Part shown: positions 23,690 to 29,591 of the stretch, piece after piece
How the letters are laid out: every line of letters starts with the position of its first letter
Numbering within the stretch: the stretch's first letter is position 1
Virus record (IMG/VR): IMGVR_UViG_3300032516_000091
Coordinates: 1-34,780 of that record
Reading direction: 5' to 3' (one strand)
Source: a virus
DNA length: 34,780 bases
Translations under genes and position numbers: made by a program
Notes under the pieces: model-generated
Databases searched by the model: none
The model's input: the letters and a program-made list of their open reading frames with translations, nothing else
What the model was told of the DNA's origin: nothing

Positions 23690-26089
23690 TTGGCAGAGGG
23701 CGACTATGAGATTACCATCTGGAGGCGCGTCGCTGGGACATACGTCACGTACACGAACGTGAACAACAATAACCGGGTGATATCGAGGAACTGGATTTGG
23801 AACGAGAACTATCCGAAGGAGTTCACGTTCAAGGTCGACAACCCGGTGAATGACGCGACGAAGAACATGCTGTCCTCGTCTTTCGCGGGCTGGTCCTCCG
23901 GGACCGGAGCTCTGGCGATGGGCGACCTAGTGCATTACAAGCTGAAGACCAACGCCTCTCCGGGCACGTTCCTGAATCTCCTCTGGGGTAAAATCGTCAA
24001 GCTGGAGCCGGTCGGAAACGCACTAACGGTCATGGTGAAGTGCTTCGCTACTACGTTAGAAAATCACCGTGAGGATTTTGTGTACTTCAAATCGTATCGT
24101 GACCAGATGCCGATTGGCTACGATAATTCCGAAGGACTTATCCAGCTGACAGATTTAACGGATGCGAATGTTCAAGTGCCGCTGGCACTCGTGGAGTTTG
24201 CGCTCACGGATATTAGAAAAGAATACGGAGAAGGTGCCGGATACGACACCTTTAAATTATGGGATGAGGGAGATTCAGACTATTTTGATGTCGCACAAGC
24301 ATTCGTTGCAGATGGAAACGGGCTGCTGGCAGTTATAGGCTTGCTGGACGCCTTTGATTTTGACAGTGCAATCGGGACATTATATTGTGGACTATATGCG
24401 AACAACCCCCTAACAAACACCCCAAACATTGATGACAGTAATTATGTTGGTCACCAGGGAGATGCTTTTGGTGATACGGCGATTGCATTCAAATCAAAAG
24501 CATACACTGCCGGAATGGGGAACCACAATTTTGAATTTGATTTTATTAATTCTAGCGAGCCATTACGATTAGAAAAGGGTCAGAAGTACTGGGTTGTCTT
24601 GCATTGGGTGGATAATGGAAGCACATCCGATGTGAACATTGCGGTCGATGACGCGAACGCAGGCGAGATAATTCATTCTCATTATTATAGAGACTACGAT
24701 ACGGCATGGCAACTCGGTGTCGGTTTTGGTAAGAATATAAAAATAAAAATAGACCAGGCGGATTACGAGGAGGTCAAGCCAGATAAATACATGGTCAACT
24801 TACCACACGTCTGTCTTCACGGCGTTGGCGGCTCGATTACCGAGATTGGCGGCACGTCTTACTCCTTCTGTCGCGGGCGTTTAAGCTATTACTACGGGGT
24901 CAGGGAGTTCTACGAGGTCGCCGAGTTCCTGACGGAGTATGCCAATCCTCTTCTTACCGCCGAAGCCAGTCTTAGCATGGTCGAGGACATCAAGACCTTT
25001 ACGACCAGGGGGAAGTCCAGGGGCGACTGCATGAGGGAGCTGGCGGACCTGACGGAATCCGGCGGGAGCTGGTCAGGATACCAACACGCCTTCGGGCACT
25101 ATAACAGCAACTGGGGAACCCCAATGTCAGGAACTAATAAATTAAAATTCAACAAGCGGTACAAGACCAGCGACAGTTCCTACGCTACGTTCTCGCATGC
25201 GCTCGATGCGGCCACAGACCAGGAGGCCAGGATTATCTCTCATAAGTTGAAGAACACGGTCAACGAGCGCCCCTACCTGATGCGGTTGATCGGCAAGGGC
25301 TCTGACGGCCAGCCCCTGGTGCTCTCGAAGCACGACCTGGCTTCTGCCAATTCCCTCGGCATCGCAATCCAGGGGTTCGCCCCGGTTCAGTCCAGTCTCG
25401 ACGAGAGCCTGACCGCCCTGGCCGACGTGAACACGAAGGTTGATTGTGACATCAACGCAGTTCGCAGGAACACCTGGGCGGGAAGCATAACGCTGGCCGG
25501 AGTGTTTCCGGAGCTCATGCAGCTGGATGATGCCGGGGACTATTACGGCAGCGGCAGGATCATCACGCTCAACTACTCGCCGCTCGGAATATCCGCGACC
25601 AAGTTCAAGGTCACCGGCGTCGAGGTCGGAGCGTTCACGACCACAGTGCATCTGACTAACATGGACATTTTACTTAAAAACTTCTTAACAAACACTGTCA
25701 AGAAGGCCAACATGACCGAGGGCTTCTACGCGCCGGTCGGCCTGCCTGATGTGTTCTACATCATGGTCTACGATGATACGCCGATGAACGATGCTGGCGT
25801 GGTCTATATGCACCTCTGCACGGCTGACGACACGCCGATAACCGGCATGACCCAGGTGCAATGCACGAAGTTCGCAAACACCGTTCTGAACCTGAACGTC
25901 TTTCATGCGGAGTTCGAGGCAGCCAACGGTTTCACGGTTGATGGCACCCCGGTGACCAGGATAGAGATCTGGGACGATTCCAGCCCGCAGGTCGAGCTGG
26001 CGCAGAAGGTCATAGCGAACGATTCCATGTCGTTCCCAAAGTGGAAAAGTTTGCGCGTCATAGTCGATTACACATGCCCGATAGCTTAG
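23690..26089 (+). CDS. Tail hub/tail-tip protein with inserted AT-rich beta domain (799 aa)
   Basis: This is the largest protein and the last of the late operon, starting at TTG 23690 after GGAGG. The N-terminal 140 residues (WNENYPKEFTFKVDN, VHYKLKTN, LLWGKIVKLEPVGN) resemble the first beta-barrels of gp27/Tal-type tail hubs, and about 370-660 continue the hub fold. Residues about 150-365 are an inserted beta-sandwich (TAGMGNHNFEFDFINSS, GQKYWVVLHWVDNG) whose DNA (about 24130-24790) is clearly AT-richer than the rest. I infer a carbohydrate-binding insertion. No tail-associated peptidase or lysozyme motif is visible. Confidence 0.65.
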   Translation: MAEGDYEITIWRRVAGTYVTYTNVNNNNRVISRNWIWNENYPKEFTFKVDNPVNDATKNMLSSSFAGWSSGTGALAMGDLVHYKLKTNASPGTFLNLLWGKIVKLEPVGNALTVMVKCFATTLENHREDFVYFKSYRDQMPIGYDNSEGLIQLTDLTDANVQVPLALVEFALTDIRKEYGEGAGYDTFKLWDEGDSDYFDVAQAFVADGNGLLAVIGLLDAFDFDSAIGTLYCGLYANNPLTNTPNIDDSNYVGHQGDAFGDTAIAFKSKAYTAGMGNHNFEFDFINSSEPLRLEKGQKYWVVLHWVDNGSTSDVNIAVDDANAGEIIHSHYYRDYDTAWQLGVGFGKNIKIKIDQADYEEVKPDKYMVNLPHVCLHGVGGSITEIGGTSYSFCRGRLSYYYGVREFYEVAEFLTEYANPLLTAEASLSMVEDIKTFTTRGKSRGDCMRELADLTESGGSWSGYQHAFGHYNSNWGTPMSGTNKLKFNKRYKTSDSSYATFSHALDAATDQEARIISHKLKNTVNERPYLMRLIGKGSDGQPLVLSKHDLASANSLGIAIQGFAPVQSSLDESLTALADVNTKVDCDINAVRRNTWAGSITLAGVFPELMQLDDAGDYYGSGRIITLNYSPLGISATKFKVTGVEVGAFTTTVHLTNMDILLKNFLTNTVKKANMTEGFYAPVGLPDVFYIMVYDDTPMNDAGVVYMHLCTADDTPITGMTQVQCTKFANTVLNLNVFHAEFEAANGFTVDGTPVTRIEIWDDSSPQVELAQKVIANDSMSFPKWKSLRVIVDYTCPIA

Positions 26090-26109
26090 ACTTACCTCCC
26101 TCCGAAAGT

Positions 26110-26144
26110 CGCCCCGTTTAGAGTGCTGGGCGCAATCTTTTTTT
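26110..26144 (+). terminator. Terminator after the late (virion) operon
   Basis: CGCCC (26110-26114) and GGGCG (26128-26132) can pair, followed closely by seven T residues at 26138-26144. The T-tract alone would suffice in archaea, and the weak hairpin would help in bacteria. It follows the last tail gene by about 50 bases. Confidence 0.5.
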
Positions 26145-26196
26145 GTTATCCGGTATGGGTTCATCCGTGAACCCGCCGTCAATCTGACGGAATAAC
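26145..26196. other. Twin-hairpin cruciform-like element
   Basis: GGGTTCA/TGAACCC (26157-26163, 26168-26174, loop TCCG) and CCGTCA/TGACGG (26176-26181, 26185-26190, loop 3) are two adjacent perfect hairpins. GTTAT (26145-26149) and ATAAC (26192-26196) can pair around them, making a three-way junction. It sits directly after the late terminator in the only stretch above 300 bases without a gene (26090-26420). It could be a structured RNA 3' end, an origin element or a protein-binding site. Confidence 0.5.
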
Positions 26197-26211
26197 GGAA
26201 GGATGGCGGAA

Positions 26212-26258
26212 AAATATTATAAATAATATTTATCATATTCCTAACATAAATAATATTT
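26212..26258. repeat. AT-rich inverted and direct repeats
   Basis: AAATATTAT (26212-26220) and ATAATATTT (26223-26231) are a perfect inverted repeat. ATAAATAATATTT occurs twice as a direct repeat (26219-26231 and 26246-26258), 27 bases apart. Closely spaced AT-rich repeats next to hairpins suggest a replication origin unwinding region or a regulator array. Confidence 0.5.
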
Positions 26259-26290
26259 GTACCTACACAGACAATAATATGCCCTGTGGG

Positions 26291-26309
26291 ATACCAATTT
26301 GGTATATAA
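26291..26309. promoter_or_regulatory. Palindromic operator overlapping TATA-like box
   Basis: ATACCAA-T-TTGGTAT (26291-26305) is a perfect 7-bp dyad with a one-base centre, and its right arm runs into TATATAAT. Further possible boxes before the gene at 26421 are TATAAAAA (26341-26348) and CTTATATG (26369-26376). A dimeric repressor covering a promoter is a natural reading, but the start site cannot be fixed by eye. Confidence 0.45.
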
Positions 26310-26420
26310 TCATCCCTTGTAATCAATCCTTTTAACTACCTATAAAAACACTTTCGGAGACCCCTCTCTTATATGTCTAAATATTGAAAAAGAGATATCT
26401 ATAATTCAGGGAGGCATGAC

Positions 26421-26606
26421 ATGAGAGTATCGGTAGATACGGGGGCGGGAACGAAGGCCAGGTGCACAGCGCATTTTGAGATAACGGGCTACGAGCTGGC
26501 CGTCAGCAAGGGGAGCCGCAGGATAACCTTTGCATCGAAGCACGGCGGCCTCGAGCTGGAGTTCACGCCCAAAGAGATAAACGACCTGAAGGCGAGCATG
26601 CAGTAG
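26421..26606 (+). CDS. Small beta-rich protein (61 aa)
   Basis: The first gene after the late-operon intergenic region. GGGAGG lies upstream of the ATG. The 61-aa product is a probable beta-sheet (CTAHFEITGYELAVSKGSRR) ending with a short helix. It has one cysteine and no family that I recognise. As the first gene of the accessory region, behind an operator-like palindrome, it may be expressed early. Confidence 0.6.
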   Translation: MRVSVDTGAGTKARCTAHFEITGYELAVSKGSRRITFASKHGGLELEFTPKEINDLKASMQ

Positions 26607-26631
26607 CGGGGTGAGAAGAATTAATAATGCA

Positions 26632-26744
26632 ATCGTCGATGTACCCGCTGCGGTAGAGCAACCGCAGGCACGACGATATGAGACGGGGAGCCAAGCCCCG
26701 GAACATGATCGGCGTAGAATCAAGAAGCGCAAGGGCGGAAGCCC
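26632..26744 (+). ncRNA. Candidate structured RNA upstream of integrase fragment
   Basis: ATCGTCG (26632-26638) pairs perfectly with CGACGAT (26671-26677), and inside it CTGCGGT (26648-26654) pairs with ACCGCAG (26661-26667). Two more hairpins follow: CGGGG/CCCCG (26684-26688, 26696-26700) and GGGC-GGAA-GCCC (26733-26744), the latter closed by a GNRA-type tetraloop. The stretch lies between the stop at 26606 and the preferred ATG at 26779. A GTG at 26611 would instead make it an N-terminal extension, so non-coding status is not certain. Confidence 0.4.
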
Positions 26745-26778
26745 AAGACAGCCAAGGAAACGCGGGGGCGCGATAAGC

Positions 26779-27168
26779 ATGGGCCGCTATCCCCTGCAGG
26801 CATACATCAATCAATACCTGGAGAAGCGGCGCGAGAAGTGGGCTCCGGAGACGTACATCGAGAGAACCCGGAAGCTGAAGTATATCGGCAGGGCAATCGT
26901 CGAGATGCACAGAGCCGGAGAGATACGCACCGAGAACCCCAAGCAGTTCGGAGAGCCGGAGATCCGGGCAATCGAGAGCTGGATGAAACGCATCGGCTTG
27001 GACCCGGCCACGAGGTCGAAGTACAGGGGCATGGTCTCGAACTTCCTGGCATACCTAGGAAACACCACATACCTGAACGAGATAAAGTACGGAGAGATAG
27101 ATACCAGGGTGCCGCCGAAGACCATCAAGACGCTGTCCAGCCATTACTACGGGGCATTGCTGGCATGA
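26779..27168 (+). CDS. Integrase core-binding domain without catalytic domain (129 aa)
   Basis: The protein matches the N-terminal SAM-like, core-DNA-binding domain of tyrosine recombinases: YINQYLEKRREKWAPETYIE, a T-x-x-x-Y-x-x-x-L helix pattern, then SKYRGMVSNFLAYL and the linker PPKTIKTLSSHYYGALL, which corresponds to the very start of the catalytic domain. The stop follows at once, so the R-K-H-x-x-R-H-Y catalytic domain is missing and no downstream frame restores it. GTG 26611 would add 56 basic, low-complexity residues, but that stretch folds as RNA, so ATG 26779 is preferred. It could be a domesticated DNA-binding protein or a decayed integrase. Confidence 0.65.
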   Translation: MGRYPLQAYINQYLEKRREKWAPETYIERTRKLKYIGRAIVEMHRAGEIRTENPKQFGEPEIRAIESWMKRIGLDPATRSKYRGMVSNFLAYLGNTTYLNEIKYGEIDTRVPPKTIKTLSSHYYGALLA

Positions 27169-27173
27169 CAACT

Positions 27174-27196
27174 TATATATATGCCGTCGCATATAT
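27174..27196. promoter_or_regulatory. Dyad TATA promoter of the small-zinc-protein operon
   Basis: TATATATATGC begins at 27174. ATATATGC (27177-27184) and GCATATAT (27189-27196) form a perfect 8-bp inverted repeat with a CGTC centre. An archaeal TATA box at 27174-27181 would start transcription near 27203-27208, leaving a leader of about 30 bases with AAGGAG before ATG 27239. The architecture echoes the dyad at 7265-7313. Confidence 0.55.
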
Positions 27197-27238
27197 CACT
27201 TCAGAGTGTCTTACAAGGCACTTAAGGAGCTAACGGAC

Positions 27239-27376
27239 ATGGAAAATGGCACAACGATAGGAGACAGAGCGAGCGGCCAGGGTGATGAACCTGGTGTTAG
27301 AAACTGTAAGAAGTGTATGGACGCTGGAAACAACACCTGGTGTTCAGACTGCAACGACTGGATTAAGGGAGGCTGA
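27239..27376 (+). CDS. Mini zinc-ribbon protein (45 aa)
   Basis: ATG 27239 has AAGGAG nine bases upstream and lies behind the TATA dyad. The protein carries CKKC (about 23-26) and CSDC (about 35-38) with tryptophans beside them, a four-cysteine zinc ribbon. An overlapping ORF in another frame starting at 27282 covers the region but lacks these signals. Confidence 0.6.
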   Translation: MENGTTIGDRASGQGDEPGVRNCKKCMDAGNNTWCSDCNDWIKGG

Positions 27377-27380
27377 GCGC

Positions 27381-27482
27381 GTGAATCCGATTTGTGCGAA
27401 GTCCGGCCACGCCGGAGACGGAACGCACTGCGAGAGATGCGGCCTGCCGAAGAGAACAGAGGAACTGGGGGAGGCGTTCTGA
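27381..27482 (+). CDS. Micro zinc-binding protein (33 aa)
   Basis: GTG 27381 follows GGGAGG by eight bases. The 33-residue product, MNPICAKSGHAGDGTHCERC then GLPKRTEELGEAF, has one Cys, one His and a CxxC, enough for one zinc. Its stop overlaps the next ATG (TGATG at 27480-27484). A longer reading frame beginning at 27282 exists, but its N-terminal part overlaps the preceding zinc-ribbon gene. Confidence 0.5.
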   Translation: MNPICAKSGHAGDGTHCERCGLPKRTEELGEAF

Positions 27483-27769
27483 TGCCGAAGTATTGTTGCG
27501 AGAATCATTCTGAGTGCGAGCTTTTGCAAGAGGTCATCGCGGAGCGCGACGGATTGCTCGAAGAGAAGGACAAACTCGTCGAGGAAAGGGACGCGCTAAT
27601 TACCAGGCTGGAATCCCTGCAAAAAGAGTACAGCGAGATGGAGCTGAGCCTGCTTGAACCAGAACCAGAGATTGCCGAGAAGAAGTGCAAGCTCCTGGGC
27701 CACGACTGGAGCGAAGAGATGCCGACCCAGACGTGCACGCGATGTGGGAAAACGAAGGCGGAGGTCTGA
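27482..27769 (+). CDS. Coiled-coil protein with C-terminal zinc motif (95 aa)
   Basis: ATG 27482 overlaps the preceding stop. The protein starts with CCENHSEC, continues as a long acidic coiled coil (about 12-70, with LLEEKDKLVEERDALITRL), and ends with CKLLGHDW and CTRCGKTK. This C-x-x-x-G-H-x-W...C-x-x-C-G end is a common small zinc module of phage proteins. Probably dimeric, with nucleic-acid-binding ends; role unknown. Confidence 0.65.
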   Translation: MPKYCCENHSECELLQEVIAERDGLLEEKDKLVEERDALITRLESLQKEYSEMELSLLEPEPEIAEKKCKLLGHDWSEEMPTQTCTRCGKTKAEV

Positions 27770-27771
27770 GC

Positions 27772-28698
27772 ATGAAAGGCTACAAGATGACAAAGCCAGA
27801 TGGGACGTGTTTCTACAACGGCCTGATAAAATACGAAGTAGGAAAAACAATACTGGCGAACAAGAAGAACATGGACAGGACCAACACTCTCTCGCTGGGC
27901 ATCAGCGTTGCGAAAGAGCCGCACGTCCCTCTGAAATATAATGCTCGATACCCCTGGCGGCTGTTCGAGGTCAAGTTCGATAAAAAGGATATCATCGAGG
28001 AGACAGAGGACAAGTACATCGTCGAGCCGATAACCGTTGTGAAGGAACTCAAGCCCTGGGACATAGATTTACCCAATGCGAAGCGAGTGTATGATAAGAT
28101 TGCATCTGCCAGCAAAATCAGAATGCTAGCGCAGACAGCCGAGCGAAAGAAAAAGATTACCGCTCTTGTAAAGCAGCACGTTGCGAGACTGAACAGAAAG
28201 CACGGCTCACAAACTGTAAAGTTAACCGACATACAATTTCATACAATAAAAGAGTGGGCCAGCGTCAGGGACAGCGTCTGGGACAGCGCCTGGGACAGCG
28301 CCTGGGACAGCGTCTGGGACAGCGTCAGGGACAGCGCCTGGGACAGCGTCTGGGACAGCGTCTGGGACAGCATCAGAGCCAGCATCAGAGCCAGCATCAG
28401 AGCCAGCATCTACGCCAGCATCGACGCCAGCATCGACGCCAGCATCTACGCCAGCATCGACGCCAGCATCTACGCCAGCAGCAGAGCCAGCATCTACGCC
28501 AGCATCAGAGCCAGCATCTACGCCAGCATCAGAGCCAGCATCAGAGCCAGCATCTACGCCAGCATCATAGATGAGGATGCCAGCAATCCATTTTTACCCC
28601 TGCAAAAAATCTGCGAGGCCGGTGGAGTATTCTACGGCATTGACAAGGATGGCGTGGCTCACGTAATCATGCCAGATAAGTCGGAGGTGGCCGAATGA
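27772..28698 (+). CDS. Tetrapeptide-repeat protein with DUF7666-like N-terminus (308 aa)
   Basis: The start is ATG 27772, just after the previous stop. Residues 1-110 (KYEVGKTILAN, PWRLFEVKFDKKDI, YIVEPITVVKELKPWDI) resemble an uncharacterised N-terminal domain seen in phage proteins that carry repeats (DUF7666-like, from memory). A basic helical linker (about 110-162) follows, then 26 four-residue units: nine of the W/R-DS-x type and about seventeen of the ASI-R/Y/D type. A short C-terminal domain (NPFLPLQKICEAGG) closes the protein. Serine at every fourth position suggests a regular solenoid or helix. Expansion or contraction of 12-bp units would keep the frame. Function unknown. Confidence 0.7.
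   Translation: MKGYKMTKPDGTCFYNGLIKYEVGKTILANKKNMDRTNTLSLGISVAKEPHVPLKYNARYPWRLFEVKFDKKDIIEETEDKYIVEPITVVKELKPWDIDLPNAKRVYDKIASASKIRMLAQTAERKKKITALVKQHVARLNRKHGSQTVKLTDIQFHTIKEWASVRDSVWDSAWDSAWDSVWDSVRDSAWDSVWDSVWDSIRASIRASIRASIYASIDASIDASIYASIDASIYASSRASIYASIRASIYASIRASIRASIYASIIDEDASNPFLPLQKICEAGGVFYGIDKDGVAHVIMPDKSEVAE
28258..28569 (+). repeat. Coding 12-bp tandem repeat array, about 26 units
   Basis: Consensus units are GACAGCGTCTGG (nine units of the first type, including variants) and then GCCAGCATCTAC, GCCAGCATCAGA or GCCAGCATCGAC (seventeen). The change of type occurs once, near 28366-28377. Units match the codon frame exactly, so any change in unit number only adds or removes four residues. 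Confidence 0.9.
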
Positions 28699-28866
28699 TA
28701 ACGGAAAAGACGTTCGAGGAATTGGCAACGCTGAAAAAGGAAAGCGACAGACTGGAACAGGAAATTAATCACCCTGGCAGACGCCGGGGTTCTCAGTCAG
28801 TCGCTCGTGTGCATCCTGAAAACCTACACGATCGCGCTGACGTTCCCGAAGGAGCAATCAGAATGA
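28695..28866 (+). CDS. Small gene apparently read through a +1 frameshift
   Basis: The ATG at 28695 overlaps the stop of the repeat protein. The first 25 codons (MITEKTFEELATLKKESDRL...) form a plausible helix. After about 28765 the original frame turns into unlikely, proline/arginine-rich sequence that runs through the hairpins downstream. The +1 frame, by contrast, gives TLADAGVLSQSLVCILKTYT then IALTFPKEQSE and a TGA at 28864-28866, just 17 bases before a strong terminator. I infer either programmed +1 shifting or an inactivating indel. Confidence 0.45.
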
Positions 28867-28883
28867 ACTTCTCCAACCTAGGG

Positions 28884-28955
28884 AGCACGGGGTTAGGTGA
28901 GAACGACAGTGCAAAGCTATCGTTCTCACCTAACCCCGTGCTTCTTTTTTTATTT
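28884..28955 (+). terminator. Long perfect hairpin with T-tract
   Basis: Bases 28884-28906 and 28920-28942 form a 23-bp perfect stem with a 13-base loop, with a few more pairs possible at its base. They are followed by a T-rich run (TTCTTTTTTTATTTT). It is the strongest terminator-like element in the window and lies just past the probable stop at 28866. The stem is longer than terminators need, so processing or an RNA-based role is also possible. Confidence 0.7.
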
Positions 28956-28976
28956 TCACGGATCAGTCTTTTTTTA

Positions 28977-29088
28977 GCGGGGTATGGCGGAGCACAGACT
29001 ACTTTTGAGAAGGATGGGTTGTTTCCATTACCAGGGGCTGCTGCCCCTGGTACACCTCAATCGTTGTGCCAATCCGCTCATGCCCTGC
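28977..29088 (+). ncRNA. Candidate structured ncRNA R1
   Basis: The outer helix pairs 28977-28996 with 29065-29088: ten pairs (two of them G-U), a one-base bulge, five pairs, a three-base bulge, five pairs. Inside, TTGAG (29005-29009) pairs with CTCAA (29056-29060), and TACCAGGGGC (29029-29038) pairs with GCCCCTGGTA (29043-29052) around a TGCT loop. The G-U pairs suggest selection on RNA. A seven-T run lies just before it and the gene at 29131 just after. It may be an independent small RNA or a 5' leader element. Confidence 0.55.
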
Positions 29089-29130
29089 ATTTAGAGTTAA
29101 TAAGTTTCGGAGTGCAGGAGGTAAACAAGG

Positions 29131-29382
29131 ATGGCAACTAAGATATCGTTGGAAGTGGAGCTGAAGGAGATCGTCACCAAGACCGTAGAAAAGGATGACG
29201 AGGAGACGGAGTCGTTCACCTACAAGATGGAAGGGAACGCCGGGGAAAAGCTGGCATTGACCACGTCCTTGAAGAGAGAAATCTACCCAGGGGCGAAGTT
29301 CACTGTATCGTTCAACAACGATCAGAAGACGCTCGATGAAACACCCGAGAAGCCGGCAGGGAAGGGAAAGAAGAAACAGTGA
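29131..29382 (+). CDS. Small acidic/basic protein between two RNA candidates (83 aa)
   Basis: AGGAGG lies upstream of ATG 29131. The product is a beta-rich domain (ISLEVELKEIVTKTVEKDDE, YPGAKFTVSFNNDQKTL) with a basic tail (KPAGKGKKKQ) that could bind nucleic acid. I recognise no family. The gene is framed by structured intergenic stretches on both sides (28977-29088 and 29391-29565), so an RNA-related role is worth testing but is only inferred from position. Confidence 0.6.
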   Translation: MATKISLEVELKEIVTKTVEKDDEETESFTYKMEGNAGEKLALTTSLKREIYPGAKFTVSFNNDQKTLDETPEKPAGKGKKKQ

Positions 29383-29390
29383 GCGGCGGG

Positions 29391-29565
29391 ACTTTTGTGT
29401 GTGTGTGCAACCGTCAGTCCTAACGGGCTAACCGACGCGGTCGAAGGCGGCACACGGAGCAGACGCAGGGTCGGGATGCAGTGGCAGGTCTGTTGCCACG
29501 GAAAACGGTAAAAGCCAGCATCCTACGGCCCTGCACACAAAACTCCGCACACACACACAAAACTC
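29391..29565 (+). ncRNA. Candidate structured ncRNA R2 with nested helices
   Basis: TTTTGTGTGTGTGTGC (29393-29408) pairs perfectly with GCACACACACACAAAA (29547-29562). Nested inside are GCAGGG/CCCTGC (29465-29470, 29529-29534), GGATGC/GCATCC (29474-29479, 29518-29523) and hairpin GTGGCA/TGCCAC (29481-29486, 29494-29499). Two small hairpins, CCGT/ACGG (29411-29426) and ACCG/CGGT (29431-29441), branch from the 5' side. A second, shorter copy of the 3' strand (29533-29542) could compete for pairing. No convincing gene occupies the stretch. Confidence 0.55.
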
Positions 29566-29591
29566 GTCAACATAAAAGGGATAGGGAAAAA

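Noticed and set aside
26632-26677. tRNA-like sequence (GGTAGAGCAACCGC resembles a D-arm)
   Set aside because: No acceptor, anticodon and T arms in the right places; the nested stems are not a cloverleaf.
26611-26778. GTG-started N-terminal extension of the integrase fragment
   Set aside because: The translated part is basic and low-complexity and lies outside the known domain, whereas the DNA makes four good hairpins. Kept only as an alternative.
28258-28569. CRISPR array
   Set aside because: The 12-bp units are contiguous, with no spacers, and lie in frame in a gene.
28867-29141. Frame-0 continuation of the ORF starting at 28695
   Set aside because: It runs through a 23-bp terminator hairpin and the R1 helices and gives an implausible hydrophobic/proline-rich sequence. 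The structures and the +1 frame explain the DNA better.
29393-29562. Simple GT/CA microsatellites
   Set aside because: The two repeats are exactly complementary with the same flanking T and A runs and enclose further nested stems, so folding is a better explanation, although slippage may have lengthened them.
29481-29591. Upstream ATG start for the gene at 29592
   Set aside because: The added 37 residues are low-complexity, and the DNA forms helices of the R2 candidate, so ATG 29592 was preferred.
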